The notes: generated by a model not told the origin, from the sequence alone. A stretch of 26,231 bases of DNA from Candidatus Thorarchaeota archaeon MP11T_1 (GCA_002825515.1 PJET01000040.1:1-26231), one strand, 5' to 3'; shown: positions 15,950-24,615, counted from the stretch's first letter. Numbers and translations are program-made.

Positions 15950-16792
15950 TCACCCCTTTAGTTTCTGATGCATCTCTCGAAGAACATTTGTATACTCGGG
16001 TTTGACGATGTCTACAAACTCCCCACAAACAATCCTCTTCTCATAATCAAGCTCCGCCTCATGAGGAGGGAGACCATTCTGAATCTCTGCCACCTCAAGC
16101 AGGTGTTTGTGCATTGCCAGTCCGTCTCCAAGGCGGTTCATTCTACCATATTCTGTTGGACAAGCCCCTATAATCTCCACAAACGAAAAGCCCTCTTTTT
16201 TGATTCCCTTCTCAATTGATTTTGTAGCTCTTCGAGCCTGTACTGCAGTCCATCTCGCGACAAAAGTCGCACCTGATGAGGCTGCAAGTTTGACTAAATT
16301 GAATGGGTGTTCTATAACACCAATCGGTCTTGGACTAGTCTGCGAATATCTACCATGTTCAGTAGTTGGGCCAAACTGTCCCCCGGTCATTCCATAGTTG
16401 AAATTATTAATGCACACGACTGTCATATCGATGTTTCTTCGAGCCGCATGAATGAGGTGGTTTCCGCCAATTGCTGCAATATCTCCATCTCCACTGACCA
16501 CAATTACTTCTAGTTCAGGGTTTGCAATCTTCACACCTTCCGCAAAAGCAATGGCTCGACCGTGGGTAGTGTGGTAGGTACCAGTTTTGAAATATCCTGA
16601 TGTGCGGCCAGTGCAGCCAATTCCTGATACAACAACGGTCTTGTGGAAATCCATCTTCAGATTGTCGATTGCTCGAGCGATCATTCCTGTGACCACTCCA
16701 ACTGAACAACCGGAGCAATATATCCAAGGTTGCCTGTCCTCTCGGATGTATTTTGCCATTGGATGCTTCAAGACAGTTGTCGATTCAGTCAT
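15950..16792 (-). CDS. korB: 2-oxoacid:ferredoxin oxidoreductase, beta subunit (TPP-binding)
   Basis: The thiamine-diphosphate-binding subunit, 280 residues. GDGDIAAIGGNHLIHAARRN (101-120) and VVCINNFNYGMTGGQ (125-139) form the Mg-TPP site. Cys26 and Cys29 (YCSGCSVG), Cys60 (GIGCTGR) and Cys211 (GACPTEYGR) are the ligands of its [4Fe-4S] cluster. The first pair reads CSGCSVG rather than the usual CPGCGHG, a mild divergence. The ATG at 16792 is preceded by GGGAG at 9 bases; an in-frame ATG at 16834 adds residues without family match and has no binding site. The gene follows hdrA after a gap of about 120 bases and is separated from the alpha subunit by hdrA, an unusual order. 2-Oxoglutarate is the likeliest substrate, but pyruvate or branched 2-oxoacids are not excluded. 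Confidence 0.92.
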   Translation of the reverse strand: MTESTTVLKHPMAKYIREDRQPWIYCSGCSVGVVTGMIARAIDNLKMDFHKTVVVSGIGCTGRTSGYFKTGTYHTTHGRAIAFAEGVKIANPELEVIVVSGDGDIAAIGGNHLIHAARRNIDMTVVCINNFNYGMTGGQFGPTTEHGRYSQTSPRPIGVIEHPFNLVKLAASSGATFVARWTAVQARRATKSIEKGIKKEGFSFVEIIGACPTEYGRMNRLGDGLAMHKHLLEVAEIQNGLPPHEAELDYEKRIVCGEFVDIVKPEYTNVLREMHQKLKG

Positions 16793-16910
16793 TGAGAGAT
16801 TCTCCCGTTCACAAGTCAGCTCTGGGGGAAACATGATAAAAGGATTATTGATGTGACCATCGATTTTGTAACAATGTTATGCTACCTTGAATTGGAACTA
16901 TCAATGAACA

Positions 16911-19900
16911 TTATTTGTCCAATGTTTTTTGTACTGCAGTACGAATCATGGGAATTATCTGACTACGTCTGTAATGCCTCATGTCAATAGCTTCTTGTGG
17001 ACATCCCGCGGCGCACGTTCCACAGCCTTGACATAACTCCTTCATTATGACCATTTGTCCCTCCTCTAATTTAGGCGCCGAATATGGACAGAAATCAGCG
17101 CACAGTTCGCATTTGTTACAGATGTCACCCTCAATCTCAGCATAAATGGGTTCAATATCAAAGCTGCCAGATGAAATCAGAGACTGAGCCATTGCTGCAG
17201 CACCTCTCCCTTGAGCCACTGCATTCCTAATATCTGCTGGACCAATACATGCTCCTGCAAAGAACACTCCATCTTTGAAAGACTCAACAGGTCGCAGTTT
17301 TGGATGAGCACAAAGGAAAAAGCCATGTCTGTCAGTATTCACACCAAGCTTTCGAGCAAAATCTATTGAATCGTGCTGAGGACGCATAGGCGTGGCAAGT
17401 ACGACCATATCGTAGGTAAGTGATGTATTTCGGCCAGTGTAGAGGTCCTCTGCAAATACTCTTACACCATTGCTAACAGGGTCACCCTCAACTTCCGAAG
17501 CCTTACCTTTAATGACAATCACACCCATGTTCAATGCCCGTTGATAGAGTTCCTCATATCCAGGTCCATGGGTTCGAACATCGATTGCGTAGATATTCAC
17601 TTCTGTATCTGGATACTTTTCCTTAATCTGCGTGGCTTGCTTGAGAGAATTTTCACAGCCAAAATAGCAGCAGTAGTCTGCTTCTGCTCGAGGGTCTCTT
17701 GAGCCAACACACTGAATGAATGCAACGCTCTCAGGTGTCTTTCCGTCAGATGGGCGTTTGATTTTGCCATGGGTCGGTCCTGCAGCATTAGTAATTCTCT
17801 CGAACTGTGCATTTGTGACAACATCTGGGAGAAAACCAAAACCATATTCTCTGGATTCAATCGGTTTGTATGATTCTCCTCCTGTAGCCACTATTATAGC
17901 ACCTACGTTTAGCTCCACCAATTCATCCACCATATCATGATCAATAGCATCAGGCTCGCACTTTTCAAGACAAGTCTTACACTCACTGCATACAGCACAA
18001 CTCATACATCGTTCTGCTTCTTGTGCAGCAACTCTCTTCAGAAAACCAAGCTCTACCTCTTCAAAGCTGAATCTTCGTTTAGTGCTACTCAAGGTTTTCG
18101 TCTTTGCTCTAGATGATTTTGGAAATTGCTTCAGATTTACTTCATCAACGGATACAATATGTATCTCACGTTGTAGTCCTGTATAGAAATCTGTCCCTGT
18201 CAAATATCGATGAATTGAATCAGCAGCCTCTTTGCCATGTGCAATGGCTTCAATCACACTCGAGGGTCCAGTCACCACATCCCCTCCCGCAAAGACCCCA
18301 GGAATGTTGGTTTCAAGAGTGTCTTTGTCAACTATAAGACTCCCGCTCTGAGTTGAATCTAACTTCTCTAGACCTGTGAGATCTGACCTCTGGCCTATGG
18401 CAATTATGACTGTGTCACCTTTAATTTTGGGGCCTGCATCTTTAGAGAATGTGGGAGAAAACTTGCCGTCCACTGTGTATACTGACGAACAGATTTGTGT
18501 TTCAAGTCCTGTTATGACTCCCCCTTTACTAATTATCTTGCTAGGGCCAAGAGAGCCCATTATCTTTACTCCTTCCTCCTCTGCAGCTTCAATCTCCCAA
18601 TCGTGAGCAGGCATTCTATCTGGTGATGTTAGGTTTCTTGTTTCTAGACATACAAGTGTGACTTTTTTAGCACCAAGTCTAACCGAAGTTCTAGCGCAAT
18701 CAATCCCTACATTTCCCCCACCAATTATGATAACCTCATTTCCGAAACTCTTGATTGGTTTCCCTCTCTTAGCACTCTTTAGGAATGGAAGACCGTACAA
18801 GACCCCTTTCTTCTCCTTGCCTTCAAGATTCAGATTAGCAGGATTCTGTGCACCTACTGCGATATATACTGCATCAAAATCTCTCCTAAGTTGGTCTAGA
18901 CTAATATCCCTCCCAACTGTGGTATCAAACTGAACAGTGATGCCATGACCAAGCATCCAATTAATGTCCTGCATGGCAATATCACTCGAAACACGATAAT
19001 CTGGAATACAGCTTGAGATTAGACCGCCTGGTTTGTTGGAAGAATCAAAGACGGTGACCGGATAGCCTTTAGATAGAAGATCAAGGGCACAGGTCAATCC
19101 AGATGGACCTGCCCCAACCACTGCAATCTTCTCCGGTAGCGATGGGTCTATTTTCTCTGGGACATCGTTTTCATTCTCTGCTACATAGTCTGCCACATAC
19201 CTCTTCAATTGCCTGATGGCGACTGCATCATCACGTTCACGTCTAACACAATTATCCTCACAAGGATGGTGACATACACGCCCGAGAACTCGCTGGAGTG
19301 GTGCTGCATCCCGAAGGACGTTAAGAGCTTCTTTCATTCGTCCGTCCCGGGTGAGTGCAATAAACGCTTGATTGTTCACTTTAGCAGGACATGCGTTTCT
19401 GCAGGGAGATATTCCCCTTTTTTCAATTGAAAAGGTATTAGGTACAGATTGTGGAAATGGTCTGTAGATAGCCTTGCCATCAACAAGACCAAACTCATAA
19501 TCATTGGAACTGGATACTGGACATACTGAAACACACTCACCACAGGAATTGCATTTCTCAGAATCTATGTATCTTGCTTTCTTCCGGACCTTTAACCTGA
19601 AATTTCCCACATATCCATCTACTTCCTCCAGTTCACTAAATGTCATTAGGTTGATGTTTGGATGCTGTTCAACTGAAGCCATTATAGGACCTAATATGCA
19701 AATAGCACAGTCATTTTGAGGAAACACCTTATCCAACAGTGCCATCTGTCCTCCAATTGTGGGGAGTCGTTCAATCAGATGAACTTGATATCCGCCATAT
19801 GCTGCACTAAGCGCAGCAGAAATACCAGACACACCACCTCCGATCACTGCAATTTCGGGGATTATCGAAACACTCTCTGGATTCAAAGGTTCAAGAAACC

Positions 19901-20297
19901 TTGCTCTAGCAACGGCCATTTCAATTAAGCGCTTAGCTTTCTCATTTGCACCTTCTTCATCATGCATTGTACACCAAGAAACATGTTCCCTGATATTCAC
20001 CATCTCAAAGAGAAACCGGTTGAGGCCAGCACCTTCGATTGTCTTTCGGAAAATTGGCTCGTGAGTTCTTGGGGTGCACGAGGCAACAATTACCCTATTT
20101 AAGTCAAACTCGCTAATTGCATCTTGAATTGTCTTCAATCCATCTGTTGAACAGGTAAACATCAAGTCTGCTGAGTGAGCTACATTTGGTAGTTTCTTGG
20201 CATGTTCACTCACCATACCCACATCAACAGTGCCAGCGATGTTCAAACCACAGTGACAGACAAACACCCCAATTCTTGTATTATTTGCAATCACCAT
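16911..20297 (-). CDS. hdrA: HdrA-type electron-bifurcating flavoprotein with inserted GltD/NfnL-like NAD(P)H module
   Basis: A giant heterodisulfide reductase subunit A (1130 residues from GTG 20303, 1128 from ATG 20297; the start is ambiguous). Using the longer numbering: the HdrA N-domain (11-135, VFVCHCGLNIAG); FAD site GGGVSG (155-160) with CAICILGP (199-206); the ferredoxin motif CNSCGECVSVCP (251-262) and KAIYRPFPQSVP (277-288). Then comes an insertion of a complete glutamate-synthase small-subunit type module: CRNACPAKV and CHHPCEDNC (301-352), FAD site VVGAGPSG (395-402), dinucleotide site IIGGGNVG (526-533) and GVFAGGD (669-675). HdrA resumes at CMSCAVCSECKTCLEKC (766-782), then VGAIIVATGG, and ends with two [4Fe-4S] motifs (CNKCELCADFC 1062-1072; CQGCGTCAAGC 1091-1101). 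It lies between oxidoreductase subunits A and B. It should exchange electrons among NAD(P)H, ferredoxin and HdrBC; the direction is inference. Confidence 0.93.
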   Translation of the reverse strand: MVIANNTRIGVFVCHCGLNIAGTVDVGMVSEHAKKLPNVAHSADLMFTCSTDGLKTIQDAISEFDLNRVIVASCTPRTHEPIFRKTIEGAGLNRFLFEMVNIREHVSWCTMHDEEGANEKAKRLIEMAVARARFLEPLNPESVSIIPEIAVIGGGVSGISAALSAAYGGYQVHLIERLPTIGGQMALLDKVFPQNDCAICILGPIMASVEQHPNINLMTFSELEEVDGYVGNFRLKVRKKARYIDSEKCNSCGECVSVCPVSSSNDYEFGLVDGKAIYRPFPQSVPNTFSIEKRGISPCRNACPAKVNNQAFIALTRDGRMKEALNVLRDAAPLQRVLGRVCHHPCEDNCVRRERDDAVAIRQLKRYVADYVAENENDVPEKIDPSLPEKIAVVGAGPSGLTCALDLLSKGYPVTVFDSSNKPGGLISSCIPDYRVSSDIAMQDINWMLGHGITVQFDTTVGRDISLDQLRRDFDAVYIAVGAQNPANLNLEGKEKKGVLYGLPFLKSAKRGKPIKSFGNEVIIIGGGNVGIDCARTSVRLGAKKVTLVCLETRNLTSPDRMPAHDWEIEAAEEEGVKIMGSLGPSKIISKGGVITGLETQICSSVYTVDGKFSPTFSKDAGPKIKGDTVIIAIGQRSDLTGLEKLDSTQSGSLIVDKDTLETNIPGVFAGGDVVTGPSSVIEAIAHGKEAADSIHRYLTGTDFYTGLQREIHIVSVDEVNLKQFPKSSRAKTKTLSSTKRRFSFEEVELGFLKRVAAQEAERCMSCAVCSECKTCLEKCEPDAIDHDMVDELVELNVGAIIVATGGESYKPIESREYGFGFLPDVVTNAQFERITNAAGPTHGKIKRPSDGKTPESVAFIQCVGSRDPRAEADYCCYFGCENSLKQATQIKEKYPDTEVNIYAIDVRTHGPGYEELYQRALNMGVIVIKGKASEVEGDPVSNGVRVFAEDLYTGRNTSLTYDMVVLATPMRPQHDSIDFARKLGVNTDRHGFFLCAHPKLRPVESFKDGVFFAGACIGPADIRNAVAQGRGAAAMAQSLISSGSFDIEPIYAEIEGDICNKCELCADFCPYSAPKLEEGQMVIMKELCQGCGTCAAGCPQEAIDMRHYRRSQIIPMIRTAVQKTLDK

Positions 20298-20303
20298 AAC
20301 CAC

Positions 20304-20636
20304 ACTTCCCAGTAACTGAGGTTCAAGAAGAATGAGATCCGAACTTTATCGGTATTACAAGCATTGGTGACGGGCTAAGGTGACTCTGTTTGCAACGGAT
20401 ATACATCTTGGTTTCATGATTCAACAGAACCAATCAATCATTTATTCAGTTACAAATTGAAATAAAGTCTTCGGGATTTTTTAGCTTGTGAAATGACCCT
20501 CCTTTATAGAATTTTGAATTATTATTGATTTGGTTGGCATTTTCATTCCTTCTTTTTTCGAACATATATCAACTAGGATGTGATTCGAATCGAACATGAA
20601 AAAGGTGGGCAATCTTATGATAGAATTGCTGTACAA
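20304..20636 (-). promoter_or_regulatory. 333-base gap inside the oxidoreductase/hdrA gene string, possible promoter region for hdrA
   Basis: No recognisable gene or RNA is seen. It holds a 10-base palindrome GATTCGAATC (20582-20591), two direct copies of TCGAACAT (near 20558 and 20590), a TATA-like CTATAAAG on the minus strand near 20505-20512 and another (GATAAAG) about 45 bases before the hdrA start. A 38-codon minus-strand frame (20481-20597, starting MFDSNHILVD) exists without a ribosome binding site and is probably not a gene. All other junctions on this strand between 15387 and 22121 are at most about 120 bases, so the gap suggests that hdrA-korB-korC have their own promoter. Confidence 0.4.
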
Positions 20637-21776
20637 CTATAGTGATCGGATTTCTCTAATCTTTTCAAGAATTTCATGCGGTATTTGGGGCATCCCTGCT
20701 GGTTTTGTCATGAGATGCACCGGAGTGGGTGAAGCAAACGCTTTCACCATGTAATAGACCTGTCCTAGATTCTGCTCAGCCACAATAATCTGATTTACTT
20801 CCGAGGCTAGTTGTATTACCTCTTTTTCTGGAAATGGCCATACTGTCTTCAGTCTGAGCATGCCGACCTTGATGCCTTCTTCGCGTGCATCCCTGATTGC
20901 TCTCTTTGCACTCCTAGATGGTGTTCCGTATGAAATCACTGCGATTTTTGCATCATCAAGCATGAATCGCTCAGTTTCAACAATCTTGTCAGCGTTATGT
21001 AGAATTTTATTGTTCAGACGTGTAACAAGCTCAATCTGAACATCCTCCTTGTCGCTTGGATATCCACGTTCATCATGGGTCAATCCTGTTGCGTAGAATT
21101 GATACTTTGATCCAAATAGTGCCATTGGGGGTACCAGATCATCTTCATCAGCTTTGAAGGGTAGGTACTCTGAAGGGTCCACTGTTGGCATCTTGCGATA
21201 TTCAAGCTTCAAATCTTTTTCATCTGGAATCACCAGACGTTCTCTCATGTGCCCAACAGTTTCATCAGCTAGAACAAAGACAGGGGTTCGATATCTTTCA
21301 GACAGATTGAATGCTTGAACGGTCTGGTCAAACATTTCTTGGACAGAAGCGGGTGTCAAAGCTATTATTTGGTAATCTCCATGACTACCCCATTTTGCCT
21401 GCATGACATCGCCCTGTTGTCCTTTTGTTGGTTGGCCAGTACTTGGACCACCACGCATGATATTGACCAAAACAAGTGGAGTTTCTGTCATTACTGCAAG
21501 ACCTACTGCCTCCAACATGAGACTCACTCCAGGTCCTGAGGTAGCAGTCATTGATTTGACTCCTGTCCAAGAGGCTCCGATAACACTTGTGATGGAGGCT
21601 ATCTCATCCTCATACTGGACATAAGCTCCCCCAACCTCGGGCATTCTCTGGGACATCCATTCAGCAATCTCTGTTGCAGGAGTGATTGGATATCCTCCAA
21701 AGTAACGGCAACCTGCACTCAGAGCGCCTTCTGCACATGCAATATCGCCCATTGTGAACATGACCCGTTCAGGCAT
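20637..21776 (-). CDS. korA: 2-oxoacid:ferredoxin oxidoreductase, alpha subunit
   Basis: The 379-residue alpha subunit. GGYPITPATEIAEWMSQ (27-43) is the hallmark YPITP region that contacts CoA and TPP. YVQYEDEIASI, GASWTGVKSMTATSGPGVSL and GGPSTGQPTKGQQGDVMQAK follow in the family order, and the C-terminal domain (LRLKTVWPFPEKEV, VAEQNLGQ) is complete. The ATG at 21776 directly follows the TAG of the delta subunit, with GGAGG 8 bases before it, so the two are translationally coupled. Together with the beta, gamma and delta products it forms a heterotetramer that reduces ferredoxin. The next gene downstream is hdrA, not the beta subunit, after a 333-base gap. I call it Kor from overall resemblance; Vor- or Por-like specificity cannot be excluded. 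Confidence 0.93.
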   Translation of the reverse strand: MPERVMFTMGDIACAEGALSAGCRYFGGYPITPATEIAEWMSQRMPEVGGAYVQYEDEIASITSVIGASWTGVKSMTATSGPGVSLMLEAVGLAVMTETPLVLVNIMRGGPSTGQPTKGQQGDVMQAKWGSHGDYQIIALTPASVQEMFDQTVQAFNLSERYRTPVFVLADETVGHMRERLVIPDEKDLKLEYRKMPTVDPSEYLPFKADEDDLVPPMALFGSKYQFYATGLTHDERGYPSDKEDVQIELVTRLNNKILHNADKIVETERFMLDDAKIAVISYGTPSRSAKRAIRDAREEGIKVGMLRLKTVWPFPEKEVIQLASEVNQIIVAEQNLGQVYYMVKAFASPTPVHLMTKPAGMPQIPHEILEKIREIRSL

Positions 21777-22121
21777 CTATTTTTCCTCCTTTGGAATTTC
21801 TCTCTCAAACTCAGGTATCTCAGTCCCCTCTTCAAGAGCCCCCTCTTTGTAGGCTTTTTCAGCCTCTTTTCGGCCAGCTAAGAAGATAGCCATATCTGGG
21901 CAGATTCGTTCACAGAACTCACAGTTGACACATGCATCTATATCACAAGCAGTCACTGGGTGGTATCCTTTTCTATTGTAAATGTCAGTAAGGCAAAGCA
22001 CGTTCTTTGGGCAGAACTCAATACAGAGCATGCATTGTTTGCATTGTTCCCGGAGGATAACAAGTACCTTCTCTCTTGTTCTGGGAGGCTTCGGTGTTAT
22101 AGGTTTCCGAACCACTGACAT
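21777..22121 (-). CDS. korD: 2-oxoacid:ferredoxin oxidoreductase, delta subunit (2x[4Fe-4S] ferredoxin)
   Basis: A 114-residue ferredoxin-like subunit that carries electrons out of the oxidoreductase. Two complete cluster motifs are seen: Cys27, 30, 33 and 37 (CKQCMLCIEFC) and Cys64, 67, 70 and 74 (CVNCEFCERIC). A charged tail rich in Glu and Lys follows. The ATG at 22121 is chosen because AGGAG lies 9 bases upstream; the in-frame ATG at 22172 has no binding site and adds 17 residues of no clear family. It is the first gene of the operon, so the operon promoter should lie in the 22122-22319 region shared with the divergent winged-helix gene. Confidence 0.92.
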   Translation of the reverse strand: MSVVRKPITPKPPRTREKVLVILREQCKQCMLCIEFCPKNVLCLTDIYNRKGYHPVTACDIDACVNCEFCERICPDMAIFLAGRKEAEKAYKEGALEEGTEIPEFEREIPKEEK

Positions 22122-22319
22122 CAATGTATTCTCCTTGAACCCTCTAACAAGAGTCCACTCTGTATTTACCATTACAGATACCTGTTCAGGTCTGACCCAT
22201 GGCGCACCCTTGAGCTATTTTAGCCTTACCTTGAGGGACCTAATCCTGCAAAGTGCAATCAATATAGTTTAAGAGTGTATCAGCAGTAATCTGCCCTCAG
22301 AATATTGGAGTCGTAGCCC

Positions 22320-22790
22320 TTGACCAATAAGGAACCAACTGAAGATGAGTTGGCAGAGCTGGTGAAAGGTAAGACTCTAAGTGTCTACTGGTATATGTTA
22401 CGACACCCACAACCTTTGACCGCACGTGAAATTCAACGCGGTGCTGAACTATCGAGTCCATCGCTTTCAATGCATCATCTAGAACGTCTAAGACAATTCG
22501 GACTTGTTGAGAAGGATGTTCATGGTCAATATACAATCAAACGCGATGTCAGGATGGGGATATTGAATCAGTTCATGGGTCGCGGTAGAATAATGGTCCC
22601 TCGCTTCTTGTTCTATGCAACATTCTACACCTCCCTCACAGCCGCTCTTAGTACTCTATTGATATCGTTTACAGCAGATTGGTATACAATGGTCCTTCTA
22701 TTGTTGCTTATTTCTGCCTGTGCTGTATTATGGTATGAAGCGTTGAAGGTTTGGAGAGAAAAGCCATTTCCAGAGGGTGAAAGAGATTGA
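22320..22790 (+). CDS. Membrane-anchored winged-helix protein (putative transcription regulator)
   Basis: A 156-residue protein with an N-terminal winged HTH (residues about 18-75: LSVYWYMLRH, LTAREIQRGAELSSPSLSMH, HLERLRQFGLVEK, then the wing GQYTIKRD). Two membrane spans follow (97-117 and 121-140) with a short charged tail. ArsR/MarR-like HTH domains tethered to the membrane by two helices are common in archaea and are thought to regulate neighbouring genes. The TTG start is supported by GGAG 9 bases upstream; ATG is absent in the first 25 codons. It is divergent from korD, and its TGA overlaps the start of the next gene by 4 bases, so the two are coupled. Candidate targets are itself, the surface protein and the oxidoreductase operon (inference). 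Confidence 0.8.
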   Translation: MTNKEPTEDELAELVKGKTLSVYWYMLRHPQPLTAREIQRGAELSSPSLSMHHLERLRQFGLVEKDVHGQYTIKRDVRMGILNQFMGRGRIMVPRFLFYATFYTSLTAALSTLLISFTADWYTMVLLLLLISACAVLWYEALKVWREKPFPEGERD

Positions 22791-23722
22791 GAAATCAAAT
22801 GACCATGAGAAACAGAGTTGCAAATTTGAAGGCAGCAAGGAAAGGACTTGTGATTGTTCTATTGCTAGTGGTATCAATGATTTTACCAGCGATTACTAAC
22901 ACATATCACAACATCGAACTCGAATCAATACATCCACAATATATCCCCTGTGCAGAAATTCCCACACTCAATCTTAGTTATACAACTCGCACAACCTTGA
23001 TTGATACTCCAGTGAAGTCCGGTGATATCATTGCTGGTGATCATGTGACCTTGAAAGCAGAATGGACTCCTACACTTGTGAATAGATCAAAACTCGAAGT
23101 TCGAGCTCCTGCAATTCCAGCAACTCTAGTGGTTGAGGCTAATGAATCGACGATTGAGATTGATACCCGTGCTCTTGGCAACAATGCCACTTGCATTATT
23201 ATTGCTACCACTTGGCTTGCAAACGGGTCAATGATATCTTTCGAGTTTGGAGATGTTTACATAGGGAATTACTTCATACCTAAAGTAACAGTGATCACTC
23301 CCAATGGCAATGAGGATTGGACATCTGTTCATAACATCACTTGGTCAGCTTCAGATGTAAATCTTGATGATGAATTTCTCTATGATGTTTTTTACTCATC
23401 AGATTCTGGTTCATCTTTTATCCCTCTTGTATATGAAACGAATCAGACTTGGTTTGAATGGGATTGTAGCAGTTTGAACAGAACAGATACATACATCGTA
23501 CGTGTGAGAGTGACAGACGGGATTTATTTCTCTACAGACAACTCTGATGATACGTTCACTGCGGGAACAATCATAACCACCACAACCACTCCCCCAACTA
23601 CGACTCCTACTACCACAACACCAGGAATAGAGCCGCGGATTGTTATGTTTATCGCAATACTCCTGTTTTCAAGCGGAATAATGGCCTTGGTTGTTTACAT
23701 GGCGGCGAAAAAGTGGTTTTAG
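22787..23722 (+). CDS. Sequon-rich surface protein with Ig/fibronectin-like domain, Thr-rich stalk and C-terminal membrane anchor
   Basis: A 311-residue extracytoplasmic protein of unknown role. Residues 18-38 form a basic-then-hydrophobic signal or anchor sequence. Residues 40-165 are beta-rich and unassigned. Residues 168-255 resemble an archaeal surface Ig/fibronectin-like repeat (VTVITPNGNEDW, HNITWSASD, YDVFYSSDSGSSF, TYIVRVRVTDG). Residues 263-279 form a Thr/Pro stalk (TTTTTPPTTTPTTTTPG), likely O-glycosylated, and 285-306 a final membrane span. At least eight N-x-S/T sequons (Asn62, 99, 119, 133, 146, 183, 219, 231) suit heavy N-glycosylation. The TTG start overlaps the preceding stop, with GAGGGTGA 6 bases upstream; ATG at 22799 and 22805 are alternatives. 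Its end overlaps the convergent hdrB end by 4 bases. Confidence 0.8.
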   Translation: MRNQMTMRNRVANLKAARKGLVIVLLLVVSMILPAITNTYHNIELESIHPQYIPCAEIPTLNLSYTTRTTLIDTPVKSGDIIAGDHVTLKAEWTPTLVNRSKLEVRAPAIPATLVVEANESTIEIDTRALGNNATCIIIATTWLANGSMISFEFGDVYIGNYFIPKVTVITPNGNEDWTSVHNITWSASDVNLDDEFLYDVFYSSDSGSSFIPLVYETNQTWFEWDCSSLNRTDTYIVRVRVTDGIYFSTDNSDDTFTAGTIITTTTTPPTTTPTTTTPGIEPRIVMFIAILLFSSGIMALVVYMAAKKWF

Positions 23723-24615
23723 CGTAGAGCTTTGTCAAGTAGAGTTTGTGTACTGATAACATGCTTGTCAAGACCTAATTCAGTTGGATCTAATCCTAGT
23801 GCTAACCCAAGTAATTGAGTATAATAAATAACTGGAATCTGATACCTCTTCTCACCTAGCTCCTCGTTTAGTTGTGCTTGGGCAGTTTCATACTGCAAGT
23901 GACAGAATGAACAAACATCAATAATACAATCGACTTCTGCGTCAATCAGGTTGTCAAGTTTCTCCTTGGCTATATCAATACTCAAGTTAACTTGAGACCC
24001 TCGTACTCCTCCTCCAGCCCCACAACACATGTCTTTGTCCTTATATTGTATACTTTTAGCTCCGGTTGCTTCCACCAGCTTGTCCAGAAACGTGGGTTTC
24101 TGAGTTTGTTGCCATGGTCGAATTTTGCTGGGTTTTAGAAGATGACATCCATAGTGTACACCAACCTTGATTCCTGTCAATGGTCGAGTGACTTTGTTTC
24201 GAATAAACTCAGGCCCAATCTCGTTGATGACTTCAATTACATGCTTCGCATCAACTCTTCCAGCGAACTTGAGTCCCATATCTTTGAAGATTTTCCGGAC
24301 TTCTCTTAACCTATCAGGGTGCTCATGAATCTCAGCAAGCGCATCTTTGAAAGTACCATAGCATCCATTACAACCAGTGATAATATCATGACCTGACATC
24401 TCTGCAAGCGCTAGATTTCTTGATGCAAGAGCTAACCACGTTGGTTCGTCAAAAGACCGGACAACTCCTGGTGCTGGACAACAGCTTGCTCCTTCTAGGT
24501 CTTCAAGATTAACTCCTAACTTGGGAAGTACAACTCGAATGCTCGCCTCCAAATTCGGAAATCGATTTGGCATCACACAGCCCAAGAAGAACGAGAACGT
24601 CCGTGCTTCAGTCAC
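23719..24615 (-). CDS. hdrB: Heterodisulfide reductase subunit B-like protein (two CCG domains)
   Basis: The catalytic-type subunit that binds two noncubane [4Fe-4S] clusters and reduces a disulfide, or an unknown acceptor, with electrons from HdrA through HdrC. The 298-residue product has CCG domain 1 with Cys13, Cys45-46, Cys82 and Cys85 (GCNGCYGTF) and CCG domain 2 with Cys157 (YGCHLL), Cys197-198 (DMCCGAGGG), Cys235 and Cys238 (CSFCHLQY). All cysteines are present, so both clusters should form. The GTG at 24615 is chosen: it follows the hdrC stop by one base, GGAGGG lies 8 bases upstream, and MTEARTFSFFLGC fits the family N-terminus. An in-frame ATG at 24657 would overlap hdrC by 41 bases. 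The neighbouring hdrA with its NAD(P)H module is the natural partner, since no other HdrA is in view. Confidence 0.92.
   Translation of the reverse strand: MTEARTFSFFLGCVMPNRFPNLEASIRVVLPKLGVNLEDLEGASCCPAPGVVRSFDEPTWLALASRNLALAEMSGHDIITGCNGCYGTFKDALAEIHEHPDRLREVRKIFKDMGLKFAGRVDAKHVIEVINEIGPEFIRNKVTRPLTGIKVGVHYGCHLLKPSKIRPWQQTQKPTFLDKLVEATGAKSIQYKDKDMCCGAGGGVRGSQVNLSIDIAKEKLDNLIDAEVDCIIDVCSFCHLQYETAQAQLNEELGEKRYQIPVIYYTQLLGLALGLDPTELGLDKHVISTQTLLDKALR

Noticed and set aside
20582..20597. TTCGAATC resembling the T-loop of a tRNA
   Set aside because: The flanking bases do not form a 5-bp T stem, and no acceptor, D or anticodon arms can be built around it on either strand.
20481..20597. 38-codon minus-strand frame starting at an ATG, between korA and hdrA
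   Set aside because: There is no ribosome binding site at the first ATG, no recognisable motif and no hydrophobic or cysteine pattern; it is kept only as a remark on the gap.
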